From NCBI GenBank assembly GCA_029721435.1, contig CM056573.1:124025447-124089446 (forward strand): a DNA stretch of 64,000 nucleotides, in the 5' to 3' direction. The translations under genes and the position numbers were made by a program. This DNA comes from Gymnothorax reevesii. Lineage: Eukaryota; Chordata; Actinopteri; Anguilliformes; Muraenidae. Below are positions 26,201 through 36,699 of the stretch, one piece after another. The first letter of the stretch is position 1. Each line of letters starts with the position of its first letter. The notes under the pieces are model-generated. The model was not told the origin of the DNA. It searched no databases and was given only the letters and a program-made list of their open reading frames with translations.

Positions 26201-26595
26201 CTAGCCAACTACATTCGAACCCCCCCCCCAAAAAATAAAAAGGATCAACAATTACCATACATGTCCGCATTAAAATGGGATAGGAATTGCCCTTGAGGAA
26301 TTTTGCCAAGGCGGAAAGTTAAGCCATAGAAGGACAATATCCGCAAGTATAGCAAGGCCACGAAATAGACATGGCATCGAGCCACGGGGTATAACACCTC
26401 TAACCAAAATTTAAAAGAGGAGTTTCGTAAAAATGACAGAGGCGATAAACGCAATTACAGTCACTGAACTGCGGCTTAACTCAACAGGCTTGCGCACGGT
26501 CACGAATGAGGCAAATAACAGAAATTAAGAGTCCAAAACATTCCAATAACTCAATAAATCAACTCAATTTTTGTGCCGACGGGTGCGTGAGCTAT

Positions 26596-26836
26596 TCACT
26601 TTATTCATTTATATCCCCAAGGGGGAAATTGGTTTTGCAGCCAAAGACATTACATAAAGAACAAAACACAACATATAGGAACACTTAAAGATACCCCCAA
26701 GTACAGTGAGTCTGATATTTACAACTGTGGTCAGCCTTACAATGAACAGTAGAAGCAAAGACAATAAATATAAATAAATATATAAGAGAATAAATACACA
26801 CAAATATAAACGCACCAATAAAGCATATCCAAACAT
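26596..26836 (-). mobile_element. Truncated LINE/SINE 3' tail
   Basis: Read on the minus strand this ends with a motif like aatttccccctt-ggggata followed by aataaag, the 3' tail shared by many fish LINEs and their SINE partners; the SINE at 36700-37010 ends with a related tail. The rest is AT-rich. A 98-codon open frame extending to 27033 is not recognised and is not claimed as a gene. Confidence 0.5.
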
Positions 26837-27248
26837 GCTAAACTCGCCTGTTCAGTCAGCCAGTGCGTGACGCAACATGGGCACGGTTCCCTAGTTCCAC
26901 AGGTTCCGCGATTTGCTTCGGAAACCCAGAATGGGCGCATTTGCCCACGCGTGATGTTGTGATAGATCTCCGCTAATTCACCCTTCTCTTCTGGTTTGGC
27001 ACTGTATATTTCAGCCCCATAGTCTACGAGCACACTTCAGAATTCGGCTTACCTGGGTTATGTTTCGAAACTGCCGTCACCTGCCGTGAAGGAATGTACC
27101 CCGTGTTTCCCAAAAGAAGACGTACAGACTAAATACCCAACACGTACTCAGTATTCAGGGTTTCTGCCTCCCCAATAAATAATTCTAGCCGATATGATTA
27201 TCATTCTTTCATACCCGTGACAGAAAAAAGCAAGGGAAAAAAACTCAC

Positions 27249-27308
27249 CGATTCAGTTGTATGAATCCAAGCAAACAGGCTGATGAGTAGCAAAGCGGTT
27301 ACTCGCAT
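27249..27308 (-). CDS. sdc1: sdc1 exon 1: start codon and signal peptide
   Basis: The ATG is at 27308-27306, with A at -3. The 20 codons read MRVTALLLISLFAWIHTTES: a basic N-terminus, a hydrophobic core (ALLLISLFAWI) and small polar residues at the end, that is a signal peptide whose cleavage would fall near the exon end. The donor GTGAGT begins at 27248 in phase 0, which fits the phase 0 acceptor of exon 2. This is the layout of exon 1 in other syndecans, where exon 1 codes for little more than the signal peptide. Confidence 0.9.
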
Positions 27309-27560
27309 CCTCGATTCGTCTAGTTTAAAAGTGTAATGTAACGAAGTTTTCGACTGGTGCGTCCTTTATCGAGATAAAATAGCGGGCACGCGACAACCTT
27401 ACTGCTTACTGTATTACCGCGTCTCACACTCAGCAATATAGAAGTATTCATCCGTGGCGCTGGTTTTGAGATCATGGAGCGATTCCCACGACTCCGCCTT
27501 CTGCCGCATCACGGTTGACTCGCCCAAGGTGAGTTCACAGGCTCCACCCACATCCCAAAT
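27309..27560 (-). promoter_or_regulatory. Probable sdc1 promoter and 5' UTR
   Basis: The segment is upstream of the sdc1 start codon and is richer in CpG than its surroundings (for example tccgtggcgctgg and ttctgccgcatcacgg). On the minus strand a weak TATA-like CTATATTG sits near 27441-27434, about 125 bp upstream of the ATG. At 27365-27378 there is a near-palindrome with two inverted GATA motifs (TTTATC, GA, GATAAA). The transcription start cannot be fixed from sequence alone. Confidence 0.5.
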
Positions 27561-28489
27561 TTGGTAAGAGGGCTTCCTAAAGTCTAGCTCGCAGGCATCG
27601 TATCAGAAACCCATTATCTCGTGGCATGCCTCAGCAATATTACCACTTCAGTCCCTCTGAAAACCTTCCAAAAAAGCCTTGAGAATTAACAGCAAATGCG
27701 GTTTGGCAATTTCCTTTTGAGCATCAACGTTTTCTTAGATGGGAAAAAAAAAGAAAAAAAAGTGGGTTGCCATGGGTTATCAAAACACTCAGATGATGAG
27801 GCGGCGATTGGAACCTTGTAGTACTTTCGGGAAAAGTAATATTGGTGTTAGTCATTTAAATATACTATACTTACTCTGGTCGGGTTTGGCCTGAAGCCAA
27901 TTTAGTGTGCTTACTTTTCAAATTTACAGTATATAGACTGGTGAAAAATCAAAGGGTGAAAAATCCTTAATAAATTTGTGGACAAACCTTAAAAATTAAT
28001 ATACTTCTGTTAATTACCCGCGGGCATGGTTTGGGTCCATTCATCCCCCTAAAGGATGTTAGAATTCAGGAAGCAATTTCTTAGCACAAACAGTAAGAAA
28101 CATACCCCTCTCGAAAACATGAAGACTTTAAAATATTTATCTAGAACTAAAAGAAAAAAATAAATAAAGGGGTTTCATGGATATTTTTGCAGCCACCTAC
28201 AATAATTCCATAAAAAAGAAAAGAAAAACACTGAGTAAATATTTTGCAGTCACATTTGGTTCATCATTTGAAACATATGTTAGCGGTTTGATTGCATTCT
28301 CACAATTCTAACATTTATCATTTGAAGATTTGAATTAAAATGTTTCAATCAGAATGAGGGGCCACAAGCCAGCAAGATGCTAAATTTATCAAAAGGTAAC
28401 CGTGAAATATAATGTATTCACTGACAATAATAAAAGTATAGTGAATCTATTAAAAGTTTAAATGGTCTACTTTCAATTATTTTTCAAAC

Positions 28490-29470
28490 AAGCCATTGAT
28501 TGGTTTGAGTCATACCTTCAAAAATGAGAGCCGTGTGTTTAAGTTCACGAATTACAGCCAATTCTTATGAATAATAGAATGGGTATTCCCCATGGCTCAA
28601 TCCTTGGTCCACTGCTTTCCGGTCAGCTTATGAATAACCTGCCTGCAAATTGCCTGGACGCCAGCAGCCAGCTTTATGAAGATGATGCGGTTTTATATGC
28701 ACCAGCTAAGTCACCTAGTAAAGCAGCAGAGGTCCTATTTGCATACTTGGATGATGTCCATCATTGGCTGTGACATAATTATCCTGCATTTAATTTGAAA
28801 AAAAAAAATTCCCATATGTTTTTTCATTAGAAAAAATGTCTCAGTGGCAAATTTTTGAAGCAAGATAAAGAATGAGGATATAGAGAAGGTCAAGATTTTA
28901 GCAAAATAATCTTGCATCCACCAGCCAAATTTGATAAACATGTAAAAATATTTTTAAATGGTAAAGAAGAATCTTAATTGCTTCAAATTAATTATGGACT
29001 TCATACCTTTTCCAGCACCCCAGTTATTTATACATTCTATAAATTCCTCGAATTTCTCATTTTGTATGACAGTACGGGCTCAAGCATTCCCATCTAAAAT
29101 CAGACACTTCACATCACTCTACCATCAGGTGCTGAAAATGATGGACAATAAGCCTGTTCGGCAGCATCCCATGCTAAAAAAAATGCAATCAATTCAGCTT
29201 TGACAGCTTTACGCATTTTTACTTTCTCAGAGTAGTTTTCAACAATTTAGCGTCACAGCCTCATTCCAGATATATCAAATGATTAGAGAGTGAGAGAAAG
29301 ACAAGGGGCACGGGGAATGTCATAGGTCTAAATATGGACAATCAGCTTTCTCTATTAAAGGGTTGTCAACTCTGGAACACTGTACCAATGAAAATCAAAT
29401 TAATTCCAGAGATAAAATGTTTTTCAACAAAAATAATTTGCTGGCTTCAAGCTTATCAGAGGCGTACCCA
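28490..29470 (+). mobile_element. Non-LTR retrotransposon, reverse transcriptase remnant
   Basis: The plus strand encodes a decayed reverse transcriptase: IDWFESYL near 28500, GIPHGSILGPLL at about 28579-28614, and LYEDDAVLY near 28667-28693, where the catalytic YADD box reads YEDD. A C-terminal trace (GCQLWNTVP) lies near 29360. This block order is that of CR1/L2/Rex-type LINEs. Several stops are present. The Tc1 copy at 29517 starts just after the fragment. Confidence 0.75.
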
Positions 29471-29516
29471 TTTTAGCTAATTTCACTGTAAATTAACTGG
29501 GTTGTGTAATGATGTA

Positions 29517-31532
29517 CAACACCAATTCCAAAAAAGTTGGGATGCCTTGTAAAATGTAAATGAAAGCAGAATGCAATGATGCGTAAATCTCATAAACCCA
29601 TATTTTATTTGCAATAGAGCATAGACATGTCAGATGATGAAAGTGAGACATATTTTCATTTCATGACAAATATTAGCTCATTTTGAATTTGTTGGCAGCA
29701 ACACATCTCAAAAAAGTTGGGACAGGGCCGTGTTTACCCTTGTGTAGCATCCCCTCTTCTTTGAACAACAGTCTGTAAACGACTGGGAAGTGAGGAGACC
29801 AATTGCTCAAGTTTTGAAAGAGGGATGTTCACCCAATCAAGTCTGTTGTAGCCTTCTAGCTGCTCAATAGTCCTGGGTCTTCTCTACCAGAAATTCCATT
29901 TTATGATGCTCCAAATGTTTTCAATTGGTGAAGGGTTTGGACTGCAGGCAGGCCAGTTCAGCCTCCGGACTCTTCTGCGGCGAAGCCATGCTGTTGTAAT
30001 GGATGCAGTATATAGTTTAGCATTGTCTTGCTGAAATAAGCAAGACCTTCCCTGAAAGAGAAAGCACATGGGTGGGAAAATATGTTGTCATACAACCTTT
30101 ATGTCATGGTTCTGGATGTTTGTGCATGTGTTTTGGACTTTTCTTTGTGGCTCTCATCCCGGGACGATATCATATTTCTGTTCAATCGAATTCTTTACTC
30201 AGGAGGATGATTGAACTGGGGTGGCGCTTCCCCGGACTCTATATAAGCCGGATGTTAGCCACGCCTCTTTGCTAGAGTGTCTGTTTGTAGCTAAGCACAA
30301 TAGCTGAAGATATCTGTAGTCAGGTTTTGTTTCACTTTCTATCTTCTAATTATTGGAGTTTCTTCTCCCTTTTTCTATTTCTCTTTGGTGCAATTGTTAG
30401 GACTATTATACGTCCTTTGGAGGCGTGAGTACTTTCGTTTGGTCAGTATTATTCTATGTGTTTGTACTGAGTCCGTGTTACTCTCTTTCTCTCTGGTTGT
30501 TGCACCTGGCCTCCGTATTCCACCAGCCATTACACTTTATATACTTCTCAGCAATGATAGTGCCTTTCCAGATCTGTAAGCTGCCCACATCATAGGCACT
30601 AATGCAACTCCATACCATCAGAGATGCCAGCTTTTGAACTGTGCACTGATAACAAGCTGGATGATCCCTCTACTCTTTAGTTCAAACAACATGGTGTCCG
30701 TGGTTCTCAAAACAAATTTCAAATTTTGAATAATCTGACCGTAGAACAGTTTCCTATATTGCCTCAGTTTATTTTAAATGAGCTTTTGGCCCAGAGAAGA
30801 TGGCAGTGTTTCTGGATTGTGTTCACATATGGCTTCTTCTTTGCATGATACAACTATAGCTTGCATTTGCAGTTGCACAGCAAACTGTGTTCACAGACAA
30901 TGATTTCGGAAGTGTTCCTGAGCCCTTGCAGTGAATTCCAGTGCAGAATAATGCCTGTTTCAATGTAGTGCTGTCTGAGGGCCCAAAGTTCATGAGCATC
31001 CAATATTGACCTTCAGACTGGTCCCTTGCGCACAGAGACTTCTCCAGATTCTCTGAATATTTTGATGATATTATGTACTGTGGATGGTGGGACATTCTGG
31101 GTGGGTCTTCGCAATTTTACATAGAGGAACATTTTCCTGAAATCGTTCCCCAGTTTTTTGACACATTTTTTCACAGATTGGTGAACGTCTGCCCATCTTT
31201 ACTTGTGAGAGACTCTGCCTCTCTAAAATGGTTTTTATACTCGGTCATGTTACTGACCTGTTGTAAATTAACCTAATTAGTTGCAAAATGTAAGTACCAC
31301 TTACTTACCTGCCTTTTGTTGCCCCATTTCAGCTTTTTTGAGACGTGTTGCTGCCATCAAATTAAAATGAGCTAATTTTTTCATGAAATGGTAGGATGTC
31401 TCACTTATAACACCTGCTATGTTGTCTATGCTCTGTTGTGAATAAAATGTGGTTTTACTAGATTTGCAAATCATTGCATTCTGTTTTTATTAACATTTTA
31501 CACGCCATCCTAACTTTTTGGAATTAGGGTTC
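29517..31532 (-). mobile_element. Tc1-type DNA transposon, copy B, interrupted by a solo LTR
   Basis: This is a full-length relative of copy A. Both ends are present and flanked by TA (29515-29516 and 31533-31534). The terminal repeats hold outer repeats (AATTCCAAAAA-GTTgGGATG type) at about 29525-29545 and 31507-31527 and inner repeats at about 29712 and 31325-31345, the IR/DR arrangement. The transposase is on the minus strand. The first Asp (RSDYSKFE), the second (LFQQDNAKL) and the final Glu (SPIENIW) are all present, with exactly 34 residues between the last two (DD34E). The frame is destroyed by stops and by the LTR insertion. Without the LTR and its duplication the element would be about 1.58 kb. 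Confidence 0.92.
30102..30534. mobile_element. Solo LTR with 5-bp target duplication
   Basis: A 433-bp unit begins TGTCATGG and ends ATTACA (TG...CA ends) and is flanked on both sides by CTTTA (30097-30101 and 30535-30539). The flanking Tc1 sequence continues across it when compared with copy A. It contains a TATA-like stretch (ctctatataagcc) near 30236-30248, as expected of an LTR promoter. It has no coding sequence, so it is a solo LTR left by recombination between the two LTRs of a retrotransposon. A 5-bp duplication fits Gypsy-type elements but does not prove the family. Confidence 0.85.
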
Positions 31533-31790
31533 TATGTCTATTGGTGTATTGTTGAATTTGTATTTTGCTGCATTTCTCTATCTTTGACAGATTGTGGTTT
31601 TATGATACAGTATAATTCCTTTACATTGCACACTTAAAAGCCCAACTGGTGACTAGAGTTGAAAGTCAGCAATAGGTATAATCTTTCTGTGCAGTATCTC
31701 TTCGTGCAGCACATCAGTTTCAGGCTCTGTATTGAAACCACGTGTAAGTGCATCATGCACATCACATACATACATATATACAGTGCCTTA

Positions 31791-32317
31791 CAAATTTATT
31801 AGGCCGCCTGTTATATTAAAAAAAAAACAAGAAAACACGGATATTTTGGAAATTTCATCAAAAACTTGTTGAAAACTAAAAATAATATTGTTATTTCTCT
31901 GGCAAATAACAAATTGAAACCACTAAATAGTCCTTATTCACACATAAAAACAAACAAACAAAAAAAAACTATATTTTGTATGGCCTCCTTTGGCTTTGAT
32001 TACAGCTTGCATTCTTGCTTTCAACCACTAAAACTAATTTTTAGGTTCAGGAATGCGAGAAAATAAATGTTATTTGGCATCTTAATGAAAATAATAATGT
32101 GCTTAACTACTTTTTCTGCTTTTGTGTAAAATGGTACATTTGAAAACTCGTGGATAACAACAATAATTATATTTTAGCATTAAAAATATCATTTCACTTA
32201 CTGGTGGATTAACCATTACAGAAACTTTATTTTGGTAATTATCAACACTGTTCATTTAGGGCAGCTGTGGCATAAAACTTACATTAGATGGTGGTCTAAT
32301 ACATTTATTAAGTACTG
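31791..32317. mobile_element. Non-autonomous Tc1/mariner element
   Basis: Terminal inverted repeats start CAGTGCCTTACAAATTTATT on the left and, on the other strand at the right, CAGTACTTAATAAATGTATT. Both ends abut TA (31789-31790 and 32318-32319). The interior has a short trace of transposase-derived sequence (tggcctcctttggctttgatta near 31981) but no frame. It is a 527-bp deletion derivative. Confidence 0.85.
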
Positions 32318-32339
32318 TACATAAATAAAACAAAATAAA

Positions 32340-33535
32340 GTAAAATTAAATTAAATGTAAAAAATGTACCCTATCGTAATAGTAATACATATCTTTCACA
32401 GCCAAATAAAATGCTAATTTATTACGTATATATGACTTTTATGTTCAAGTGTCCACAATTTGCACCTTTTAAATTATTGTACCTTATATACTGTGTATGC
32501 AGCTGAATGAATGGTAGATGGATGATTTTCCAGATTAAGGTCTTCAGTCAGTTACACTCATGAATGACCATTTGCTGACTGGTTTGAAGTTGTGGTCTCA
32601 CAAACTGCAGGTCCAGATGCTTTTAGTTAAGTAACCCGAGCTTTAGTCCCCTTATTGATGAACAAACTGCTTTTTTTTTTTTTTGCAATCAGTTCTTATG
32701 CAACTGCTGCTGCGTGAGCACTGAGTTCAGTGTCACTCAGGGAACGGTGCTGGAATTTACAAACTCTGGAGCACTGAATTCAATCGCAATAATTCAGCTC
32801 TCAAGCAAAATGCTATCTGAGCAGTGTTTGTCTCATTCACATTGACAGAGCACACCTGCCATGGCAGTTGTATGATGATTTGTAATTTTAAAAAATTCTC
32901 CATACCTTGATCCTGCACCGAAGCTGAGGTAAGGTTGGTGTTTATTTCTGAAGTTTGTTTGTTGCGATAATCATCTTTATATTAGACGCACATCGTTTTG
33001 GGCAGGGACTCTAATTTATCTTCTCAAAGTGCTTGATTTCAATGGCTCTGAAACAGTGCAGTGTTGTCAAAACAAATTGAACTCAGCTTGCCCATGTTTG
33101 CCAGTGCATAAAAACATGAAATGGGCTGACCCATGTTTACCTGTGAATAAAATATGTGGATGTTTTGGCACAAACAGTGGGGTTGCACTTGAATAGGCGG
33201 AAATAGGCAGCCAAACATAACAAAAATATGTTATGACACAACAGCGCGCTTGTATGTCGCAAAAAGTCAGACGAGGACCAGGCAAGAAACTAAACACAAC
33301 ACATGATCCGTCTCTCTCTCTCTCTCTCTCTCATACATACACACATACACACACACACACTCGCACTAAATATTGTAATGTTCTATAACCAAGAAGGAAG
33401 CCATTGGAGGACACTTGGACATGGTATTAAATGATAGCAACACATTCCAAGCTCCCACTTTGTCCTAATCAGTTTTGAGCAGAGTGACACACCTTGGGGT
33501 GCATCAGTGATTTTAGTCGAAATGAAAAGATTTCA
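32340..33535. other. Noncoding stretch with TC/CA microsatellite
   Basis: No gene was seen. There is a T run near 32671-32684 and a (TC)n followed by CA-rich DNA at 33309-33361. Confidence 0.5.
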
Positions 33536-33538
33536 CAA

Positions 33539-33931
33539 TAGGCCCGTTTCCACCGCAGGAAGTTCAGGGTAATTTTACGGGGCCAGGGCCGTTGTTGCGT
33601 GTCTCCACCGCTGGAACCACCCCCGAAGGACAGAGTACCGAAACTTTTACAGTGCCTGAAAAAGTCCCTGCCTCTGAGTAGATACTCTGAACGGCCCCAA
33701 AAAACTCCTGGGTGAGGCTAGGGGTTTACTTGGCGCTGATTGGATTTGCTCAGGGCGGGATGTGACGTCAACAGAAAGTGACAAGATAGCAAGCATTTTT
33801 AAAAGGAGTTCCTCCTACTTCACCCTCTCGCTGGAGACACAGCAGTTGAGAGGGCTGAATGAGAGGACGCTCCTGTAGTAGTTCCTGCCCCCAAAATACT
33901 ACCAGGAACTTCTCTGATGGAAATGGGCCTA
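33539..33931. mobile_element. MITE family 1, copy A, with promoter-like module
   Basis: The element begins TAGGCCCGTTTCCACC and ends, on the other strand, TAGGCCCATTTCCATC, so it has terminal inverted repeats with TA at the edges. It is non-coding. A second, right-truncated copy lies at 49923-50280. The interior contains, within about 35 bp, ATTGG (33739-33743), GGGCGGG (33753-33759) and a perfect CRE palindrome TGACGTCA (33763-33770). Confidence 0.85.
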
Positions 33932-34040
33932 ATGGGACCCAGCCACTCCACTACCAATTAACTAAGCTACATACAGTATGAGCTTACAGTACTTTTAAGG
34001 GCCAGGTAGTCAAAAGGGATGCTCTTTTCACAACAGTGAA

Positions 34041-34285
34041 CTGTAAACCCTGGCAACTGTGGTGAACACAAATATGTTTTGTGGAAACTGAATACCTCAA
34101 AAAGATTGAGTATGCCAACTTAATGATCTTGTGTTCACAGCACATAAAAACATTTAAAAAGTAACTTTACCTTATTTTCTTTAAGTTCCTTCCACACAAT
34201 GCAATTAAGTTGGCCTTATACAGTCTTTTTGAGGTAATCGGTTTCCACAAAACATTTGAGTTCACCACACTATCAGAGCTTACAG
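34041..34285. mobile_element. Palindromic MITE
   Basis: The left half (from ctgtaaaccctgg, through gtggtgaacacaaat and cctcaaaaagattgagtatg, to ccaactta) is repeated in inverse on the right (taagttggcc ... gttcaccacac ... cttacag). Each arm is about 105 bp, with a short loop around 34150-34180. It has no coding capacity. Its classification among fish fold-back MITEs is by structure only. Confidence 0.85.
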
Positions 34286-34299
34286 TGTGTTATTCCATG

Positions 34300-36690
34300 A
34301 AAACTATAAGCCAACCATAAATGCAGCTAGGAAATGGTGTACAGTCATGTGCCTGTATGCTGTGTATGTGTGAGTGAGTGAGAGCCAGACATGATCCTTA
34401 ATATACATGAATGTTGCCATGTCAACCCAAGCCTGGATTGAATTTAAATGTCTGTGGAACAGCGCAGTCTCTGTGATAGGTGCAGCTGTCCAATTTCTCA
34501 CTCATTGAAACCTGCTGGAACTTCAATTAACATTAACCACACCTCTGCCAGATGTACAGTACAGTATGTGCCACTATATTCTCTGAGGTAAACAGAGAGA
34601 AATCGAGGTCCTTCTTTCTTCGGTGACAATCCATTCAGTCTGCATCAGGTTCACTTTACTCTCTAGTAGTGTGAGTCACAGGGGCTGTCCTTGTGGGAGA
34701 CATCTCTGATTTGGACAATGACTCAACACACATCTCAGGTGCCGGTTTGCGTGCGAAATAATGAAATCTTGATTTGGACGGGCTGTTTCTCTGAACCGTC
34801 AGAGCAGTCGTGCGACATTGCCTCGAAACCAGAAATTTGAAAAAAAAAAAAAGAAAACCCAGGGGAGAGATCGGGAGCAGTTTGGTATGCGGATAGCAGC
34901 TGCATTTCAAAAACGCTCTGGAAAACCTGAATATGAAATGAACAGCATGGAGTCTGTGGTGAGATTTTCTGTGCTGCCTGCATTATAATACATTCAATGC
35001 GACACAGGCAATAAGGTTAGTTATGAGACTTAAATACACTCTTGTTGCAGTGTATAATGTGGACAAAAGCCATTGACATTGCAGTCATCGGGTGGGGTGG
35101 GGGTGTTTTGAATGGCCTCCCGGGACGGATAATTTGCGCCCATTTCAATTGCTTTTTTCTCTCCTTTTTTTTCCTTCCTTATGCCTGATCCAGAAACTGA
35201 GGTCGGCCTGTCATGAAGGAGATCCCGATCCCCTAAATGAATAGACAAATGGAATGGAGGCTTTTCCATGAAACTTCAGTTTTGTTTTCTATTTTTTTTT
35301 TTTTTTTTTTGGAACCTTTGGCATTCAAATGATGAGACTGAATCTAGCATACCTGTCCCCCTCAGCCACACCTTAAAAGTAAACAACTTCTATTGGGGAA
35401 AAATTAAGACAGCAATAATAATTTTCCACCACACTTCCAAAAGACAGATTTGAGGTGCATGTTCAATTAGCAAATTCATGATGCTTCCACCCCACCTTTT
35501 TCTTAATTATTTCTCATCTCCCCCATGGCTGAAGCCAAGAATAAGAGAAGGCAGCAATAACAGGTTGGAAAAAAGTGATTTGAGTGAGCCCATTGTGTCT
35601 GAAGAAGGCCTTAGAGTGCTGTGCTGGTTTTGTGGATTTCATGCCAGCTCAAGCTCATAATTATTTAAAAGGCTCAATAATCTGCGTGCTCTGACATTTT
35701 GGTTACATTTTTGATGTAAATTGGGCTAATCAGCTAACTGGGGCAAGATAATTAATGCAAGCCGAAACCTATATGCACACAAGCCCCAGGAATACAATTT
35801 AGTCTTAAGCAGAAGTGGCCCCCCTAGGTCCTAGAGAACTACAGGATCTGCTAGTCTTGGTATTTACCTTCAGTACAATTACTATCTTTAAACTAAAAAA
35901 AGAGACATCGTAATTGCTCTACTTAAGTCAATTAACGCTATGCACTGCAGCTCTCTGGGACCAATCTTAGCCAGTCTAAAACACGCTGTGTTCCTATTGT
36001 TATGGCCCCAATTTGTTATTACATTTATAACACAACAGCAACAGCAAGGGATGACAAACACAGTTTTAACAACTAAAACACATTTAATTTTTAACAAAGA
36101 CAAAGACTAATAACAACCTACAACTAAAGACCAAGATTGATAAATAAGAAAAAACAGAAATAATTACAGTCCCTTTTTGGTGGGGTGGCTTGGTGATGTC
36201 CTGGATGAAGAAAATGCTCAAACACAGGCAAAGAAATCCACAAAAGAAACGTCACAGGTCTTGAACAGAATGGCAGGTCTGGTCATCTTCTTGCAATTTC
36301 TCCTACTACTTTACTGTCTCAATTCTTTTCCTTATATACTCTTTTGCAGACCCCACCCACATTTAGACCTCTTTTTTTTTTTTTTTTCTTAGACTTGCCC
36401 CAGACATGTCCAGGACATGTCTAAACATGACTCCAGTCTGAGCTTAACAAAAAAAGGTAAATACTGCCATCTAGTGGCCTATATTCACATTACACTATTA
36501 ACTAGGAAGTTGGAGCTGGGAATGACATCACATCCTGGTTGACTATGTTCCAGCACAACCGGTTGGAGAACTGACTTGGAGTCAGTTGGGTTTCTTCTGG
36601 CCAAGGTAGCTATTGTCAGCCATTGTTAGCTATACCAGTTGATTACAATGAATTACACAATATTTTACGTAAATAAACACTGTGGCAACA
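34300..36690. other. Noncoding intergenic stretch
   Basis: I see no gene or bounded mobile element. Poly-A/T runs occur near 34840, 35290-35310 and 36370-36388. Confidence 0.5.
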
Positions 36691-36699
36691 TGTCCAAGC

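Larger units (their letters stand above)
12748..27248 (-). other. sdc1 intron 1 (14.5 kb)
   Basis: A single large first intron is also typical of mammalian SDC1. I saw no coding exon in it. Contents recognised are A/T and G/C homopolymer runs (15913-15924, 21154-21171, 23482-23495, 24033-24045), the CA tract at 14896, dispersed MITE-like repeats at 19.57-20.29 kb, a CpG-containing block with CCAAT-like motifs at about 21.49-21.68 kb, and a retroposon tail at 26596. The remainder (13.0-14.8, 15.4-19.5, 22-26.5 kb) shows no feature I can support. Confidence 0.75.
8946..27308 (-). other. sdc1: sdc1 gene: five coding exons over 18.4 kb
   Basis: The gene encodes syndecan-1, a type I membrane heparan/chondroitin sulfate proteoglycan that binds growth factors and matrix at the cell surface and links to the cytoskeleton through its short tail. 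Coding exons of 60, 94, 806, 85 and 164 bp join with phases 0, 1, 0 and 1 at consensus GT/AG sites into exactly 403 codons, giving a 402-residue protein (human SDC1 is 310, SDC3 442). The order is signal peptide, acidic Ser-Gly cluster, Thr/Ser/Ala-rich mucin-like stalk, membrane-proximal Ser-Gly sites, transmembrane helix, C1-V-C2 tail. The membrane and C1 stretch (LLERKEVLGGVIAGGLVG, then RMKKKDEGSYSL) is closer to syndecan-1 than to syndecan-3 (which has EVLVAVIVGG and EGSYTL). The neighbour pum2 in the same orientation repeats the SDC1-PUM2 order of tetrapods. Confidence 0.9.

Noticed and set aside
26737..27033. 98-codon minus-strand frame beginning MLVDYGAEIYSAKPEEKG
   Set aside because: The first half looks protein-like but I cannot match it to a family, and the second half is AT-rich retroposon tail. 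There is no evidence of a gene.
12748..27248. Search for an extra gene or nested exon inside sdc1 intron 1
   Set aside because: No open frame there had a recognisable domain or paired splice sites. The short frames are at chance level.
8946..27308. Assignment of the syndecan as sdc3, suggested by its long Thr-rich stalk
   Set aside because: Stalk length varies widely. The membrane region, EGSYSL and the linkage to pum2 (not pum1) favour sdc1.
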